A stretch of DNA of 64,000 nt. It comes from Liolophura sinensis. Its lineage: Eukaryota > Mollusca > Polyplacophora > Chitonida > Chitonidae. Numbering within the stretch: the stretch's first letter is position 1; every line of letters starts with the position of its first letter. The stretch covers positions 1 to 64,000 of the forward strand of contig NW_027018129.1 of NCBI RefSeq assembly GCF_032854445.1, written 5' to 3'. The notes under the pieces were generated by a model, which saw nothing but the letters and a program-made list of their open reading frames with translations, ran no database searches and was not told where the DNA came from. Below are positions 9,895-24,189 of this stretch, piece after piece. A program made the translations under genes and the position numbers.

Positions 9895-12643
9895 GGTAGC
9901 CCAGACGACGTCAAATCTTTGGGCCAAGCCCATTTAACTCACCCAGCAAATGTCTTACTTCTAAGTCGAAGACAAACTCAATGTCTTTATCTACATGTAG
10001 AAAAACCACACCATTTGTATATAAAAAAACACAAGGTACTTGATACAGTCCGCTGTAAAAAGTACAATTGAACACTGACCCACATCAATAAGGTGCCAAA
10101 AGATGCGCAATTGGGCCAGGCATCTCCAGCTGTTGAAAAATTGCAAATTTCCTTGGTTTCCATGGAGTAAGAGCCGTTGCTGGGCACGTGATCTTGACAT
10201 CAATGATTATTCATTTGTGGCTACAGCCAAAAGTATTGGTCGGAGAGCAACGCGGTTTGCACCATTCGATTTTTCGTCAAAAAATACGTCGGATTAGCCT
10301 CTTACCAACAGCATTGGAACAGTTTTTCTACTTTTGGATTTTTGCCTGGTCTTTTTGCGAATTGAAATCGGCTACATTAACTATGTACAATCGCGACTGG
10401 TCATTACTATATTCAACTTTTCATTATAAGTTATGTGCCCTTCGGTAGCCCAGACGACGTCAAATCTTTGGGCCAAGCCCATTTAACTCACCCAGGAGTT
10501 GTCTTACTTCTAAGTCGAAGATAAACTCAATGTCTTTATCTACATGTAGAAAAACCACACCATTTGTATATAAAAAAACACAAGGTACTTGATACAGTCC
10601 GCTGTAAAAAGTACAATTGAACACTGACCCACATCAATAAGGTGCCAAAAGATGCGCAATTGGGCCAGGCATCTCCAGCTGTTGAAAAATTGCAAATTTC
10701 CTTGGTTTCCATGGAGTAAGAGCCGTTGCTGGGCACGTGATCTTGACATCAATGATTATTCATTTGTGGCTACAGCCAAAAGTATTGGTCGGAGAGCAAC
10801 GCGGTTTGCACCATTCGATTTCTCGTCAAAAAATACGTCGGATTAGCCTCTTACCAGCAGCATTGGAACAGTTTTTCCACTTTTGGATTTTTGCCTGGTC
10901 TTTTTGCGAATTGAAATCGGCTACATTAACTATGTACAATCGCGACTGGTCATTACTATATTCAACTTTTCATTATAAGTTATGTGCCCTTCGGTAGCCC
11001 AGACGACGTCAAATCTTTGGGCCAAGCCCATTTAACTCACCCAGCAAATGTCTTACTTCTAAGTCGAAGACAAACTCAATGTCTTTATCTACATGTAGAA
11101 AAACCACACCATTTGTATATAAAAAAAACACAAGGTACTTGATACAGTGCGCTGTAAAAAGTACAATTGAACACTGACCCACATCAATAAGGTGCCAAAA
11201 GATGCGCAATTGGGCCAGGCATCTCCAGCTGTTGAAAAATTGCAAATTTCCTTGGTTTCCATGGAGTAAGAGCCGTTGCTGGGCACGTGATCTTGACATC
11301 AATGATTATTCATTTGTGGCTACAGCCAAAAGTATTGGTCGGAGAGCAACGCGGTTTGCACCATTCGATTTCTCGTCAAAAAATACGTCGGATTAGCCTC
11401 TTACCAGCAGCATTGGAACAGTTTTTTTTTACTTTTGAAATTTTACCTGGTCTTTTTGCTAATTGAAATCGGCTACATTAACTATGTACAATCGCGACTG
11501 GTCATTACTATATTCAACTTTTCATTATAAGTTATGTGCCCTTCGGTAGCCCAGACGACGTCAAATCTTTGGGCCAAGCCCATTTAACTCACCCAGCAAA
11601 TGTCTTACTTCTAAGTCGAAGACAAACTCAATGTCTTTATCTACATGTAGAAAAACCACACCATTTGTATATAAAAAAAACACAAGGTACTTGATACAGT
11701 CCGCTGTAAAAAGTACAATTGAACACTGACCCACATCAATAAGGTGCCAAAAGATGCGTAATTGGGCCAGGCATCTCCAGCTGTTGAAAAATTGCAAATT
11801 TCCTTGGTTTCCATGGAGTAAGAGCCGTTGCTGGGCACGTGATCTTGACATCAATGATTATTCATTTGTGGCTACAGCCAAAAGTATTGGTCGGAGAGCA
11901 ACGCGGTTTGCACCATTCGATTTCTCGTCAAAAAATACGTCGGATTAGCCTCTTACCAGCAGCATTGGAACAGTTTTTCCACTTTTGGATTTTTGCCTGG
12001 TCTTTTTGCGAATTGAAATCGGCTACATTAACTATGTACAATCGCGACTGGTCATTACTATATTCAACTTTTCATTATAAGTTATGTGCCCTTCGGTAGC
12101 CCAGACGACGTCAAATCTTTGGGCCAAGCCCATTTAACTCACCCAGGAGTTGTCTTACTTCTAAGTCGAAGATAAACTCAATGTCTTTATCTACATGTAG
12201 AAAAACCACACCATTTGTATATAAAAAAACACAAGGTACTTGATACAGTCCGCTGTAAAAAGTACAATTGAACACTGACCCACATCAATAAGGTGCCAAA
12301 AGATGCGCAATTGGGCCAGGCATCTCCAGCTGTTGAAAAATTGCAAATTTCGTTGGTTTCCATGGAGTAAGAGCCGTTGCTGGGCACGTGATCTTGACAT
12401 CAATGATTATTCATTTGTGGCTACAGCCAAAAGTATTGGTCGGAGAGCAACGCGGTTTGCACCATTCGATTTCTCGTCAAAAAATACGTCGGATTAGCCT
12501 CTTACCAGCAGCATTGGAACAGTTTTTCCACTTTTGGATTTTTGCCTGGTCTTTTTGCGAATTGAAATCGGCTACATTAACTATGTACAATCGCGACTGG
12601 TCATTACTATATTCAACTTTTCATTATAAATTATGTGCCCTTC
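9895..12643 (+). repeat. HOR B, copy 1 (five monomers, 2749 bp)
   Basis: Monomers start at 9895, 10444, 10993, 11545 and 12095. Markers: GCAAATG head with 7 A's, TTTTTCGTC and ACCAACAGC/TTTCTAC in the first; GGAGTTG head in the second; GTGCGC and a nine-T tail with GAAATTTTACC and GCTAATT in the third; GATGCGTAATT in the fourth; GGAGTTG head, TTTCGTTGG and the AAATTATG end in the fifth. The same order returns 2749 bp later. Confidence 0.92.
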
Positions 12644-15392
12644 GGTAGCCCAGACGACGTCAAATCTTTGGGCCAAGCCCATTTAACTCACCCAGCAAAT
12701 GTCTTACTTCTAAGTCGAAGACAAACTCAATGTCTTTATCTACATGTAGAAAAACCACACCATTTGTATATAAAAAAACACAAGGTACTTGATACAGTCC
12801 GCTGTAAAAAGTACAATTGAACACTGACCCACATCAATAAGGTGCCAAAAGATGCGCAATTGGGCCAGGCATCTCCAGCTGTTGAAAAATTGCAAATTTC
12901 CTTGGTTTCCATGGAGTAAGAGCCGTTGCTGGGCACGTGATCTTGACATCAATGATTATTCATTTGTGGCTACAGCCAAAAGTATTGGTCGGAGAGCAAC
13001 GCGGTTTGCACCATTCGATTTTTCGTCAAAAAATACGTCGGATTAGCCTCTTACCAACAGCATTGGAACAGTTTTTCTACTTTTGGATTTTTGCCTGGTC
13101 TTTTTGCGAATTGAAATCGGCTACATTAACTATGTACAATCGCGACTGGTCATTACTATATTCAACTTTTCATTATAAGTTATGTGCCCTTCGGTAGCCC
13201 AGACGACGTCAAATCTTTGGGCCAAGCCCATTTAACTCACCCAGGAGTTGTCTTACTTCTAAGTCGAAGATAAACTCAATGTCTTTATCTACATGTAGAA
13301 AAACCACACCATTTGTATATAAAAAAACACAAGGTACTTGATACAGTCCGCTGTAAAAAGTACAATTGAACACTGACCCACATCAATAAGGTGCCAAAAG
13401 ATGCGCAATTGGGCCAGGCATCTCCAGCTGTTGAAAAATTGCAAATTTCCTTGGTTTCCATGGAGTAAGAGCCGTTGCTGGGCACGTGATCTTGACATCA
13501 ATGATTATTCATTTGTGGCTACAGCCAAAAGTATTGGTCGGAGAGCAACGCGGTTTGCACCATTCGATTTCTCGTCAAAAAATACGTCGGATTAGCCTCT
13601 TACCAGCAGCATTGGAACAGTTTTTCCACTTTTGGATTTTTGCCTGGTCTTTTTGCGAATTGAAATCGGCTACATTAACTATGTACAATCGCGACTGGTC
13701 ATTACTATATTCAACTTTTCATTATAAGTTATGTGCCCTTCGGTAGCCCAGACGACGTCAAATCTTTGGGCCAAGCCCATTTAACTCACCCAGCAAATGT
13801 CTTACTTCTAAGTCGAAGACAAACTCAATGTCTTTATCTACATGTAGAAAAACCACACCATTTGTATATAAAAAAAACACAAGGTACTTGATACAGTGCG
13901 CTGTAAAAAGTACAATTGAACACTGACCCACATCAATAAGGTGCCAAAAGATGCGCAATTGGGCCAGGCATCTCCAGCTGTTGAAAAATTGCAAATTTCC
14001 TTGGTTTCCATGGAGTAAGAGCCGTTGCTGGGCACGTGATCTTGACATCAATGATTATTCATTTGTGGCTACAGCCAAAAGTATTGGTCGGAGAGCAACG
14101 CGGTTTGCACCATTCGATTTCTCGTCAAAAAATACGTCGGATTAGCCTCTTACCAGCAGCATTGGAACAGTTTTTTTTTACTTTTGAAATTTTACCTGGT
14201 CTTTTTGCTAATTGAAATCGGCTACATTAACTATGTACAATCGCGACTGGTCATTACTATATTCAACTTTTCATTATAAGTTATGTGCCCTTCGGTAGCC
14301 CAGACGACGTCAAATCTTTGGGCCAAGCCCATTTAACTCACCCAGCAAATGTCTTACTTCTAAGTCGAAGACAAACTCAATGTCTTTATCTACATGTAGA
14401 AAAACCACACCATTTGTATATAAAAAAAACACAAGGTACTTGATACAGTCCGCTGTAAAAAGTACAATTGAACACTGACCCTCATCAATAAGGTGCCAAA
14501 AGATGCGTAATTGGGCCAGGCATCTCCAGCTGTTGAAAAATTGCAAATTTCCTTGGTTTCCATGGAGTAAGAGCCGTTGCTGGGCACGTGATCTTGACAT
14601 CAATGATTATTCATTTGTGGCTACAGCCAAAAGTATTGGTCGGAGAGCAACGCGGTTTGCACCATTCGATTTCTCGTCAAAAAATACGTCGGATTAGCCT
14701 CTTACCAGCAGCATTGGAACAGTTTTTCCACTTTTGGATTTTTGCCTGGTCTTTTTGCGAATTGAAATCGGCTACATTAACTATGTACAATCGCGACTGG
14801 TCATTACTATATTCAACTTTTCATTATAAGTTATGTGCCCTTCGGTAGCCCAGACGACGTCAAATCTTTGGGCCAAGCCCATTTAACTCACCCAGGAGTT
14901 GTCTTACTTCTAAGTCGAAGATAAACTCAATGTCTTTATCTACATGTAGAAAAACCACACCATTTGTATATAAAAAAACACAAGGTACTTGATACAGTCC
15001 GCTGTAAAAAGTACAATTGAACACTGACCCACATCAATAAGGTGCCAAAAGATGCGCAATTGGGCCAGGCATCTCCAGCTGTTGAAAAATTGCAAATTTC
15101 GTTGGTTTCCATGGAGTAAGAGCCGTTGCTGGGCACGTGATCTTGACATCAATGATTATTCATTTGTGGCTACAGCCAAAAGTATTGGTCGGAGAGCAAC
15201 GCGGTTTGCACCATTCGATTTCTCGTCAAAAAATACGTCGGATTAGCCTCTTACCAGCAGCATTGGAACAGTTTTTCCACTTTTGGATTTTTGCCTGGTC
15301 TTTTTGCGAATTGAAATCGGCTACATTAACTATGTACAATCGCGACTGGTCATTACTATATTCAACTTTTCATTATAAGTTATGTGCCCTTC
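12644..15392 (+). repeat. HOR B, copy 2 (five monomers, 2749 bp)
   Basis: Monomers start at 12644, 13193, 13742, 14294 and 14844 and repeat copy 1 in order. By eye two differences stand out: GACCCTCATC near 14481 (copy 1 GACCCACATC), and the last monomer ends AAGTTATG rather than AAATTATG. The second difference is informative because the next monomer (15393) ends AAATTATG, as expected if copy 1's last monomer is a fusion of two. Confidence 0.92.
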
Positions 15393-17593
15393 GGTAGCCC
15401 AGACGACGTCAAATCTTTGGGCCAAGCCCATTTAACTCACCCAGCAAATGTCTTACTTCTAAGTCGAAGACAAACTCAATGTCTTTATCTACATGTAGAA
15501 AAACCACACCATTTGTATATAAAAAAAACACAAGGTACTTGATACAGTGCGCTGTAAAAAGTACAATTGAACACTGACCCACATCAATAAGGTGCCAAAA
15601 GATGCGCAATTGGGCCAGGCATCTCCAGCTGTTGAAAAATTGCAAATTTCCTTGGTTTCCATGGAGTAAGAGCCGTTGCTGGGCACGTGATCTTGACATC
15701 AATGATTATTCATTTGTGGCTACAGCCAAAAGTATTGGTCGGAGAGCAACGCGGTTTGCACCATTCGATTTCTCGTCAAAAAATACGTCGGATTAGCCTC
15801 TTACCAGCAGCATTGGAACAGTTTTTCCACTTTTGGATTTTTGCCTGGTCTTTTTGCGAATTGAAATCGGCTACATTAACTATGTACAATCGCGACTGGT
15901 CATTACTATATTCAACTTTTCATTATAAATTATGTGCCCTTCGGTAGCCCAGACGACGTCAAATCTTTGGGCCAAGCCCATTTAACTCACCCAGCAAATG
16001 TCTTACTTCTAAGTCGAAGACAAACTCAATGTCTTTATCTACATGTAGAAAAACCACACCATTTGTATATAAAAAAACACAAGGTACTTGATACAGTCCG
16101 CTGTAAAAAGTACAATTGAACACTGACCCACATCAATAAGGTGCCAAAAGATGCGCAATTGGGCCAGGCATCTCCAGCTGTTGAAAAATTGCAAATTTCC
16201 TTGGTTTCCATGGAGTAAGAGCCGTTGCTGGGCACGTGATCTTGACATCAATGATTATTCATTTGTGGCTACAGCCAAAAGTATTGGTCGGAGAGCAACG
16301 CGGTTTGCACCATTCGATTTCTCGTCAAAAAATACGTCGGATTAGCCTCTTACCAGCAGCATTGGAACAGTTTTTCCACTTTTGGATTTTTGCCTGGTCT
16401 TTTTGCGAATTGAAATCGGCTACATTAACTATGTACAATCGCGACTGGTCATTACTATATTCAACTTTTCATTATAAGTTATGTGCCCTTCGGTAGCCCA
16501 GACGACGTCAAATCTTTGGGCCAAGCCCATTTAACTCACCCAGCAAATGTCTTACTTCTAAGTCGAAGACAAACTCAATGTCTTTATCTACATGTAGAAA
16601 AACCACACCATTTGTATATAAAAAAAACACAAGGTACTTGATACAGTGCGCTGTAAAAAGTACAATTGAACACTGACCCACATCAATAAGGTGCCAAAAG
16701 ATGCGCAATTGGGCCAGGCATCTCCAGCTGTTGAAAAATTGCAAATTTCCTTGGTTTCCATGGAGTAAGAGCCGTTGCTGGGCACGTGATCTTGACATCA
16801 ATGATTATTCATTTGTGGCTACAGCCAAAAGTATTGGTCGGAGAGCAACGCGGTTTGCACCATTCGATTTCTCGTCAAAAAATACGTCGGATTAGCCTCT
16901 TACCAGCAGCATTGGAACAGTTTTTTTTTACTTTTGAAATTTTACCTGGTCTTTTTGCTAATTGAAATCGGCTACATTAACTATGTACAATCGCGACTGG
17001 TCATTACTATATTCAACTTTTCATTATAAGTTATGTGCCCTTCGGTAGCCCAGACGACGTCAAATCTTTGGGCCAAGCCCATTTAACTCACCCAGCAAAT
17101 GTCTTACTTCTAAGTCGAAGACAAACTCAATGTCTTTATCTACATGTAGAAAAACCACACCATTTGTATATAAAAAAAACACAAGGTACTTGATACAGTC
17201 CGCTGTAAAAAGTACAATTGAACACTGACCCACATCAATAAGGTGCCAAAAGATGCGTAATTGGGCCAGGCATCTCCAGCTGTTGAAAAATTGCAAATTT
17301 CCTTGGTTTCCATGGAGTAAGAGCCGTTGCTGGGCACGTGATCTTGACATCAATGATTATTCATTTGTGGCTACAGCCAAAAGTATTGGTCGGAGAGCAA
17401 CGCGGTTTGCACCATTCGATTTCTCGTCAAAAAATACGTCGGATTAGCCTCTTACCAGCAGCATTGGAACAGTTTTTCCACTTTTGGATTTTTGCCTGGT
17501 CTTTTTGCGAATTGAAATCGGCTACATTAACTATGTACAATCGCGACTGGTCATTACTATATTCAACTTTTCATTATAAGTTATGTGCCCTTC
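15393..17593 (+). repeat. HOR B, copy 3 (four monomers, one fused)
   Basis: Monomers start at 15393, 15943, 16492 and 17044. The first is like monomer 18. The second joins the head of the 9895/12644 type (GCAAATG, 7 A's) to the tail of the 10444/13193 type (TTTCTCGTC, ACCAGCAGC, TTTCCAC). The last two repeat the GTGCGC/nine-T and GCGTAATT monomers. The fused monomer implies deletion of one monomer length by exchange between neighbours. Confidence 0.85.
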
Positions 17594-19242
17594 GGTAGCC
17601 CAGACGGCGTCAAATCTTTGGGCCAAGCCCATTTAACTCACCCAGCAAATGTCTTACTTCTAAGTCGAAGACAAACTCAATGTCTTTATCTACATGTAGA
17701 AAAACCACACCATTTGTATATAAAAAAAACACAAGGTACTTGATACAGTCCGCTGTAAAAAGTACAATTGAACACTGACCCACATCAATAAGGTGCCAAA
17801 AGATGCGCAATTGGGCCAGACATCTCCAGCTGTTGAAAAATTGCAAATTTCCTTGGTTTCCATGGAGTAAGAGCCGTTGCTGGGCACGTGATCTTGACAT
17901 CAATGATTATTCATTTGTGGCTACAGCCAAAAGTATTTGGTCGGAGAGCAACGCGGTTTGCACCATTCGATTTCTCGTCAAAAAATACGTCGGATTAGCC
18001 TCTTACCAACAGCATTGGAACAGTTTTTCTACTTTTGGATTTTTGCCTGGTGTTTTTGCGAATTGAAATCGGCTACATTAACTATGTACAATCGCGACTG
18101 GTCATTACTATATTCAACTTTTCATTATAAGTTATGTGCCCTTCGGTAGCCCAGACGACGTCAAATCTTTGGGCCAAGCCCATTTAACTCACCCAGGAGT
18201 TGTCTTACTTCTAAGTCGAAGATAAACTCAATGTCTTTATCTACATGTAGAAAAACCACACCATTTGTATATAAAAAAACACAAGGTACTTGATACAGTC
18301 CGCTGTAAAAAGTACAATTGAACACTGACCCACATCAATAAGGTGCCAAAAGATGCGCAATTGGGCCAGGCATCTCCAGCTGTTGAAAAATTGCAAATTT
18401 CCTTGGTTTCCATGGAGTAAGAGCCGTTGCTGGGCACGTGATCTTGACATCAATGATTATTCATTTGTGGCTACAGCCAAAAGTATTGGTCGGAGAGCAA
18501 CGCGGTTTGCACCATTCGATTTCTCGTCAAAAAATACGTCGGATTAGCCTCTTACCAGCAGCATTGGAACAGTTTTTCCACTTTTGGATTTTTGCCTGGT
18601 CTTTTTGCGAATTGAAATCGGCTACATTAACTATGTACAATCGCGACTGGTCATTACTATATTCAACTTTTCATTATAAGTTATGTGCCCTTCGGTAGCC
18701 CAGACGACGTCAAATCTTTGGGCCAAGCCCATTTAACTCACCCAGGAGTTGTCTTACTTCTAAGTCGAAGATAAACTCAATGTCTTTATCTACATGTAGA
18801 AAAACCACACCATTTGTATATAAAAAAACACAAGGTACTTGATACAGTCCGCTGTAAAAAGTACAATTGAACACTGACCCACATCAATAAGGTGCCAAAA
18901 GATGCGCAATTGGGCCAGACATCTCCAGCTGTTGAAAAATTGCAAATTTCCTTGGTTTCCATGGAGTAAGAGCCGTTGCTGGGCACGTGATCTTGACATC
19001 AATGATTATTCATTTGTGGCTACAGCCAAAAGTATTGGTCGGAGAGCAACGCGGTTTGCACCATTCGATTTCTCGTCAAAAAATACGTCGGATTAGCCTC
19101 TTACCAACAGCATTGGAACAGTTTTTCTACTTTTGGATTTTTGCCTGGTCTTTTTGCGAATTGAAATCGGCTACATTAACTATGTACAATCGCGACTGGT
19201 CATTACTATATTCAACTTTTCATTATAAGTTATGTGCCCTTC
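17594..19242 (+). repeat. Transition block, monomers 33-35
   Basis: Monomers start at 17594, 18145 and 18694. The first has GACGGCG instead of GACGACG near 17607, GACATC, an extra T (AGTATTTGG near 17936), ACCAACAGC and TGTTTTTGCG. The second has a GGAGTTG head with standard tail. The third has GGAGTTG, GACATC and ACCAACAGC/TTTCTAC. These types recur in the trimer and nine-mer blocks downstream. Confidence 0.75.
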
Positions 19243-20891
19243 GGTAGCCCAGACGACGTCAAATCTTTGGGCCAAGCCCATTTAACTCACCCAGGAGTTG
19301 TCTTACTTCTAAGTCGAAGATAAACTCAATGTCTTTATCTACATGTAGAAAAACCACACCATTTGTATATAAAAAAACACAAGGTACTTGATACAGTGCG
19401 CTGTAAAAAGTACAATTGAACACTGACCCACATCAATAAGGTGCCAAAAGATGCGCAATTGGGCCAGGCATCTCCAGCTGTTGAAAAATTGCAAATTTCC
19501 TTGGTTTCCATGGAGTAAGAGCCGTTGCTGGGCACGTGATCTTGACATCAATGATTATTCATTTGTGGCTACAGCCAAAAGTATTGGTCGGAGAGCAACG
19601 CGGTTTGCACCATTCGATTTCTCGTCAAAAAATACGTCGGATTAGCCTCTTACCAGCAGCATTGGAACAGTTTTTCCACTTTTGGATTTTTGCCTGGTTT
19701 TTTTGCGAATTGAAATGGGCTACATTAACTATGTACAATCGCGACTGGTCATTACTATATTCAACTTTTCATTATAAATTATGTGCCCTTCGGTAGCCCA
19801 GACGACGTCAAATCTTTGGGCCAAGCCCATTTAACTCACCCAGCAAATGTCTTACTTCTAAGTCGAAGACAAACTCAATGTCTTTATCTACATGTAGAAA
19901 AACCACACCATTTGTATATAAAAAAAACACAAGGTACTTGATACAGTGCGCTGTAAAAAGTACAATTGAACACTGACCCACATCAATAAGGTGCCAAAAG
20001 ATGCGCAATTGGGCCAGGCATCTCCAGCTGTTGAAAAATTGCAAATTTCCTTGGTTTCCATGGAGTAAGAGCCGTTGCTGGGCACGTGATCTTGACATCA
20101 ATGATTATTCATTTGTGGCTACAGCCAAAAGTATTGGTCGGAGAGCAACACGGTTTGCACCATTCGATTTCTCGTCAAAAAATACGTCGGATTAGCGTCT
20201 TATCAGCAGCATTGGAACAGTTTTTCCACTTTTGGATTTTTGCCTGTTCTTTTCGCGAATTGAAATCGGCTACATTAACTATGTACAATCGCGACTGGTC
20301 ATTACTATATTCAACTTTTCATTATAAGTTATGTGCCCTTCGGTAGCACAGACGACGTCAAATCTTTGGGCCAAGCCCATTTAATTCACCCAGCAAATGT
20401 CTTACTTCTAAGTCGAAGACAAACTCAATGTCTTTATCTACATGTAGAAAAACCACACCATTTGTATATAAAAAAAACACAAGGTACTTGATACAGTCCG
20501 CTGTAAAAAGTACAATTGAACACTGACCCACATCAATAAGGTGCCAAAAGATGCGCAATTGGGCCAGGCATCTCCAGCTGTTGAAAAATTGCAAATTTCC
20601 TTGGTTTCCATGGAGTAAGAGCCGTTGCTGGGCACGTGATCTTGACATCAATGATTATTCATTTGTGGCTACAGCCAAAAGTATTGGTCGGAGAGCAACG
20701 CGGTTTGCACCATTCGATTTCTCGTCAAAAAATACGTCGGATTAGCCTCTTACCAGCAGCATTGGAACAGTTTTTCCACTTTTGGATTTTTGCCTGGTGT
20801 TTTTGCGAATTGAAATCGGCTACATTAACTATGTACAATCGCGACTGGTCATTACTATATTCAACTTTTCATTATAAGTTATGTGCCCTTC
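19243..20891 (+). repeat. HOR C trimer, copy 1 (1649 bp)
   Basis: Monomers start at 19243, 19792 and 20342. The first has a GGAGTTG head with GTGCGC and an AAATT end; private changes are GGTTTTTTTG and AAATGGGC near 19698-19720. The second has ACACGG, GCGTCTTATCAGC, CCTGTTCTTTTCGCG. The third begins AGCACAG/TTAATTC. The middle monomer's TTTTCGCGAA end is the clearest trimer tag. Confidence 0.85.
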
Positions 20892-22540
20892 GGTAGCCCA
20901 GACGACGTCAAATCTTTGGGCCAAGCCCATTTAACTCACCCAGGAGTTGTCTTACTTCTAAGTCGAAGATAAACTCAATGTCTTTATCTACATGTAGAAA
21001 AACCACACCATTTGTATATAAAAAAACACAAGGTACTTGATACAGTCCGCTGTAAAAAGTACAATTGAACACTGACCCACATCAATAAGGTGCCAAAAGA
21101 TGCGCAATTGGGCCAGGCATCTCCAGCTGTTGAAAAATTGCAAATTTCCTTGGTTTCCATGGAGTAAGAGCCGTTGCTGGGCACGTGATCTTGACATCAA
21201 TGATTATTCATTTGTGGCTACAGCCAAAAGTATTGGTCGGAGAACAACACGGTTTGCACCATTCGATTTCTCGTCAAAAAATACGTCGGATTAGCCTCTT
21301 ACCAGCAGCATTGGAACAGTTTTTCCACTTTTGGATTTTTGCCTGGTCTTTTTGCGAATTGAAATCGGCTACATTAACTATGTACAATCGCGACTGGTCA
21401 TTACTATATTCAACTTTTCATTATAAATTATGTGCCCTTCGGTAGCCCAGACGACGTCAAATCTTTGGGCCAAGCCCATTTAACTCACCCAGCAAATGTC
21501 TTACTTCTAAGTCGAAGACAAACTCAATGTCTTTATCTACATGTAGAAAAACCACACCATTTGTATATAAAAAAAACACAAGGTACTTGATACAGTGCGC
21601 TGTAAAAAGTACAATTGAACACTGACCCACATCAATAAGGTGCCAAAAGATGCGCAATTGGGCCAGGCATCTCCAGCTGTTGAAAAATTGCAAATTTCCT
21701 TGGTTTCCATGGAGTAAGAGCCGTTGCTGGGCACGTGATCTTGACATCAATGATTATTCATTTGTGGCTACAGCCAAAAGTATTGGTCGGAGAGCAACAC
21801 GGTTTGCACCATTCGATTTCTCGTCAAAAAATACGTCGGATTAGCGTCTTATCAGCAGCATTGGAACAGTTTTTCCACTTTTGGATTTTTGCCTGTTCTT
21901 TTCGCGAATTGAAATCGGCTACATTAACTATGTACAATCGCGACTGGTCATTACTATATTCAACTTTTCATTATAAGTTATGTGCCCTTCGGTAGCACAG
22001 ACGACGTCAAATCTTTGGGCCAAGCCCATTTAATTCACCCAGCAAATGTCTTACTTCTAAGTCGAAGACAAACTCAATGTCTTTATCTACATGTAGAAAA
22101 ACCACACCATTTGTATATAAAAAAAACACAAGGTACTTGATACAGTCCGCTGTAAAAAGTACAATTGAACACTGACCCACATCAATAAGGTGCCAAAAGA
22201 TGCGCAATTGGGCCAGACATCTCCAGCTGTTGAAAAATTGCAAATTTCCTTGGTTTCCATGGAGTAAGAGCCGTTGCTGGGCACGTGATCTTGACATCAA
22301 TGATTATTCATTTGTGGCTACAGCCAAAAATATTGGTCGGAGAGCAACGCGGTTTGCACCATTCGATTTCTCGTCAAAAAATACGTCGGATTAGCCTCTT
22401 ACCAACAGCATTGGAACAGTTTTTCTACTTTTGGATTTTTGCCTGGTGTTTTTGCGAATTGAAATCGGCTACATTAACTATGTACAATCGCGACTGGTCA
22501 TTACTATATTCAACTTTTCATTATAAGTTATGTGCCCTTC
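20892..22540 (+). repeat. HOR C trimer, copy 2 (1649 bp)
   Basis: Monomers start at 20892, 21441 and 21991. The middle monomer matches copy 1 (GCGTCTTATCAGC, CCTGTTCTTTTCGCG). The first has GTCCGC and AGAACAACACGG rather than copy 1's GTGCGC and AGAGCAACGCGG. The third has AGCACAG, GACATC, a private CCAAAAATATTGG near 22327, and ACCAACAGC with TGTTTTTGCG. Confidence 0.87.
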
Positions 22541-24189
22541 GGTAGCCCAGACGACGTCAAATCTTTGGGCCAAGCCCATTTAACTCACCCAGGAGTTGTC
22601 TTACTTCTAAGTCGAAGATAAACTCAATGTCTTTATCTACATGTAGAAAAACCACACCATTTGTATATAAAAAAACACAAGGTACTTGATACAGTGCGCT
22701 GTAAAAAGTACAATTGAACACTGACCCACATCAATAAGGTGCCAAAAGATGCGCAATTGGGCCAGGCATCTCCAGCTGTTGAAAAATTGCAAATTTCCTT
22801 GGTTTCCATGGAGTAAGAGCCGTTGCTGGGCACGTGATCTTGACATCAATGATTATTCATTTGTGGCTACAGCCAAAAGTATTGGTCGGAGAGCAACGCG
22901 GTTTGCACCATTCGATTTCTCGTCAAAAAATACGTCGGATTAGCCTCTTACCAGCAGCATTGGAACAGTTTTTCCACTTTTGGATTTTTGCCTGGTCTTT
23001 TTGCGAATTGAAATCGGCTACATTAACTATGTACAATCGCGACTGGTCATTACTATATTCAACTTTTCATTATAAATTATGTGCCCTTCGGTAGCCCAGA
23101 CGACGTCAAATCTTTGGGCCAAGCCCATTTAACTCACCCAGCAAATGTCTTACTTCTAAGTCGAAGACAAACTCAATGTCTTTATCTACATGTAGAAAAA
23201 CCACACCATTTGTATATCAAAAAAACACAAGGTACTTGATACAGTGCGCTGTAAAAAGTACAATTGAACACTGACCCACATCAATAAGGTGCCAAAAGAT
23301 GCGCAATTGGGCCAGGCATCTCCAGCTGTTGAAAAATTGCAAATTTCCTTGGTTTCCATGGAGTAAGAGCCGTTGCTTGGCACGTGATCTTGACATCAAT
23401 GATTATTCATTTGTGGCTACAGCCAAAAGTATTGGTCGGAGAGCAACACGGTTTGCACCATTCGATTTCTCGTCAAAAAATACGTCGGATTAGCGTCTTA
23501 TCAGCAGCATTGGAACAGTTTTTCCACTTTTGGATTTTTGCCTGGTCTTTTCGCAAATTGAAATCGGCTACATTAACTATGTACAATCGCGACTGGTCAT
23601 TACTATATTCAACTTTTCATTATAAGTTATGTGCCCTTCGGTAGCACAGACGACGTCAAATCTTTGGGCCAAGCCCATTTAATTCACCCAGCAAATGTCT
23701 TACTTCTAAGTCGAAGACAAACTCAATGTCTTTATCTACATGTAGAAAAACCACACCATTTGTATATAAAAAAAACACAAGGTACTTGATACAGTCCGCT
23801 GTAAAAAGTACAATTGAACACTGACCCACATCAATAAGGTGCCAAAAGATGCGCAATTGGGCCAGACATCTCCAGCTGTTGAAAAATTGCAAATTTCCTT
23901 GGTTTCCATGGAGTAAGAGCCGTTGCTGGGCACGTGATCTTGACATCAATGATTATTCATTTGTGGCTACAGCCAAAAGTATTGGTCGGAGAGCAACGCG
24001 GTTTGCACCATTCGATTTCTCGTCAAAAAATACGTCGGATTAGCCTCTTACCAACAGCATTGGAACAGTTTTTCTACTTTTGGATTTTTGCCTGGTCTTT
24101 TTGCGAATTGAAATCGGCTACATTAACTATGTACAATCGCGACTGGTCATTACTATATTCAACTTTTCATTATAAGTTATGTGCCCTTC
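22541..24189 (+). repeat. HOR C trimer, copy 3 (1649 bp)
   Basis: Monomers start at 22541, 23090 and 23640. The middle monomer keeps ACACGG and GCGTCTTATCAGC but has TATATC (about 23218), GCTTGGC instead of GCTGGGC (about 23376) and TTTTCGCAAATTG. The third keeps AGCACAG, GACATC and ACCAACAGC but has TCTTTTTGCG. Confidence 0.87.
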
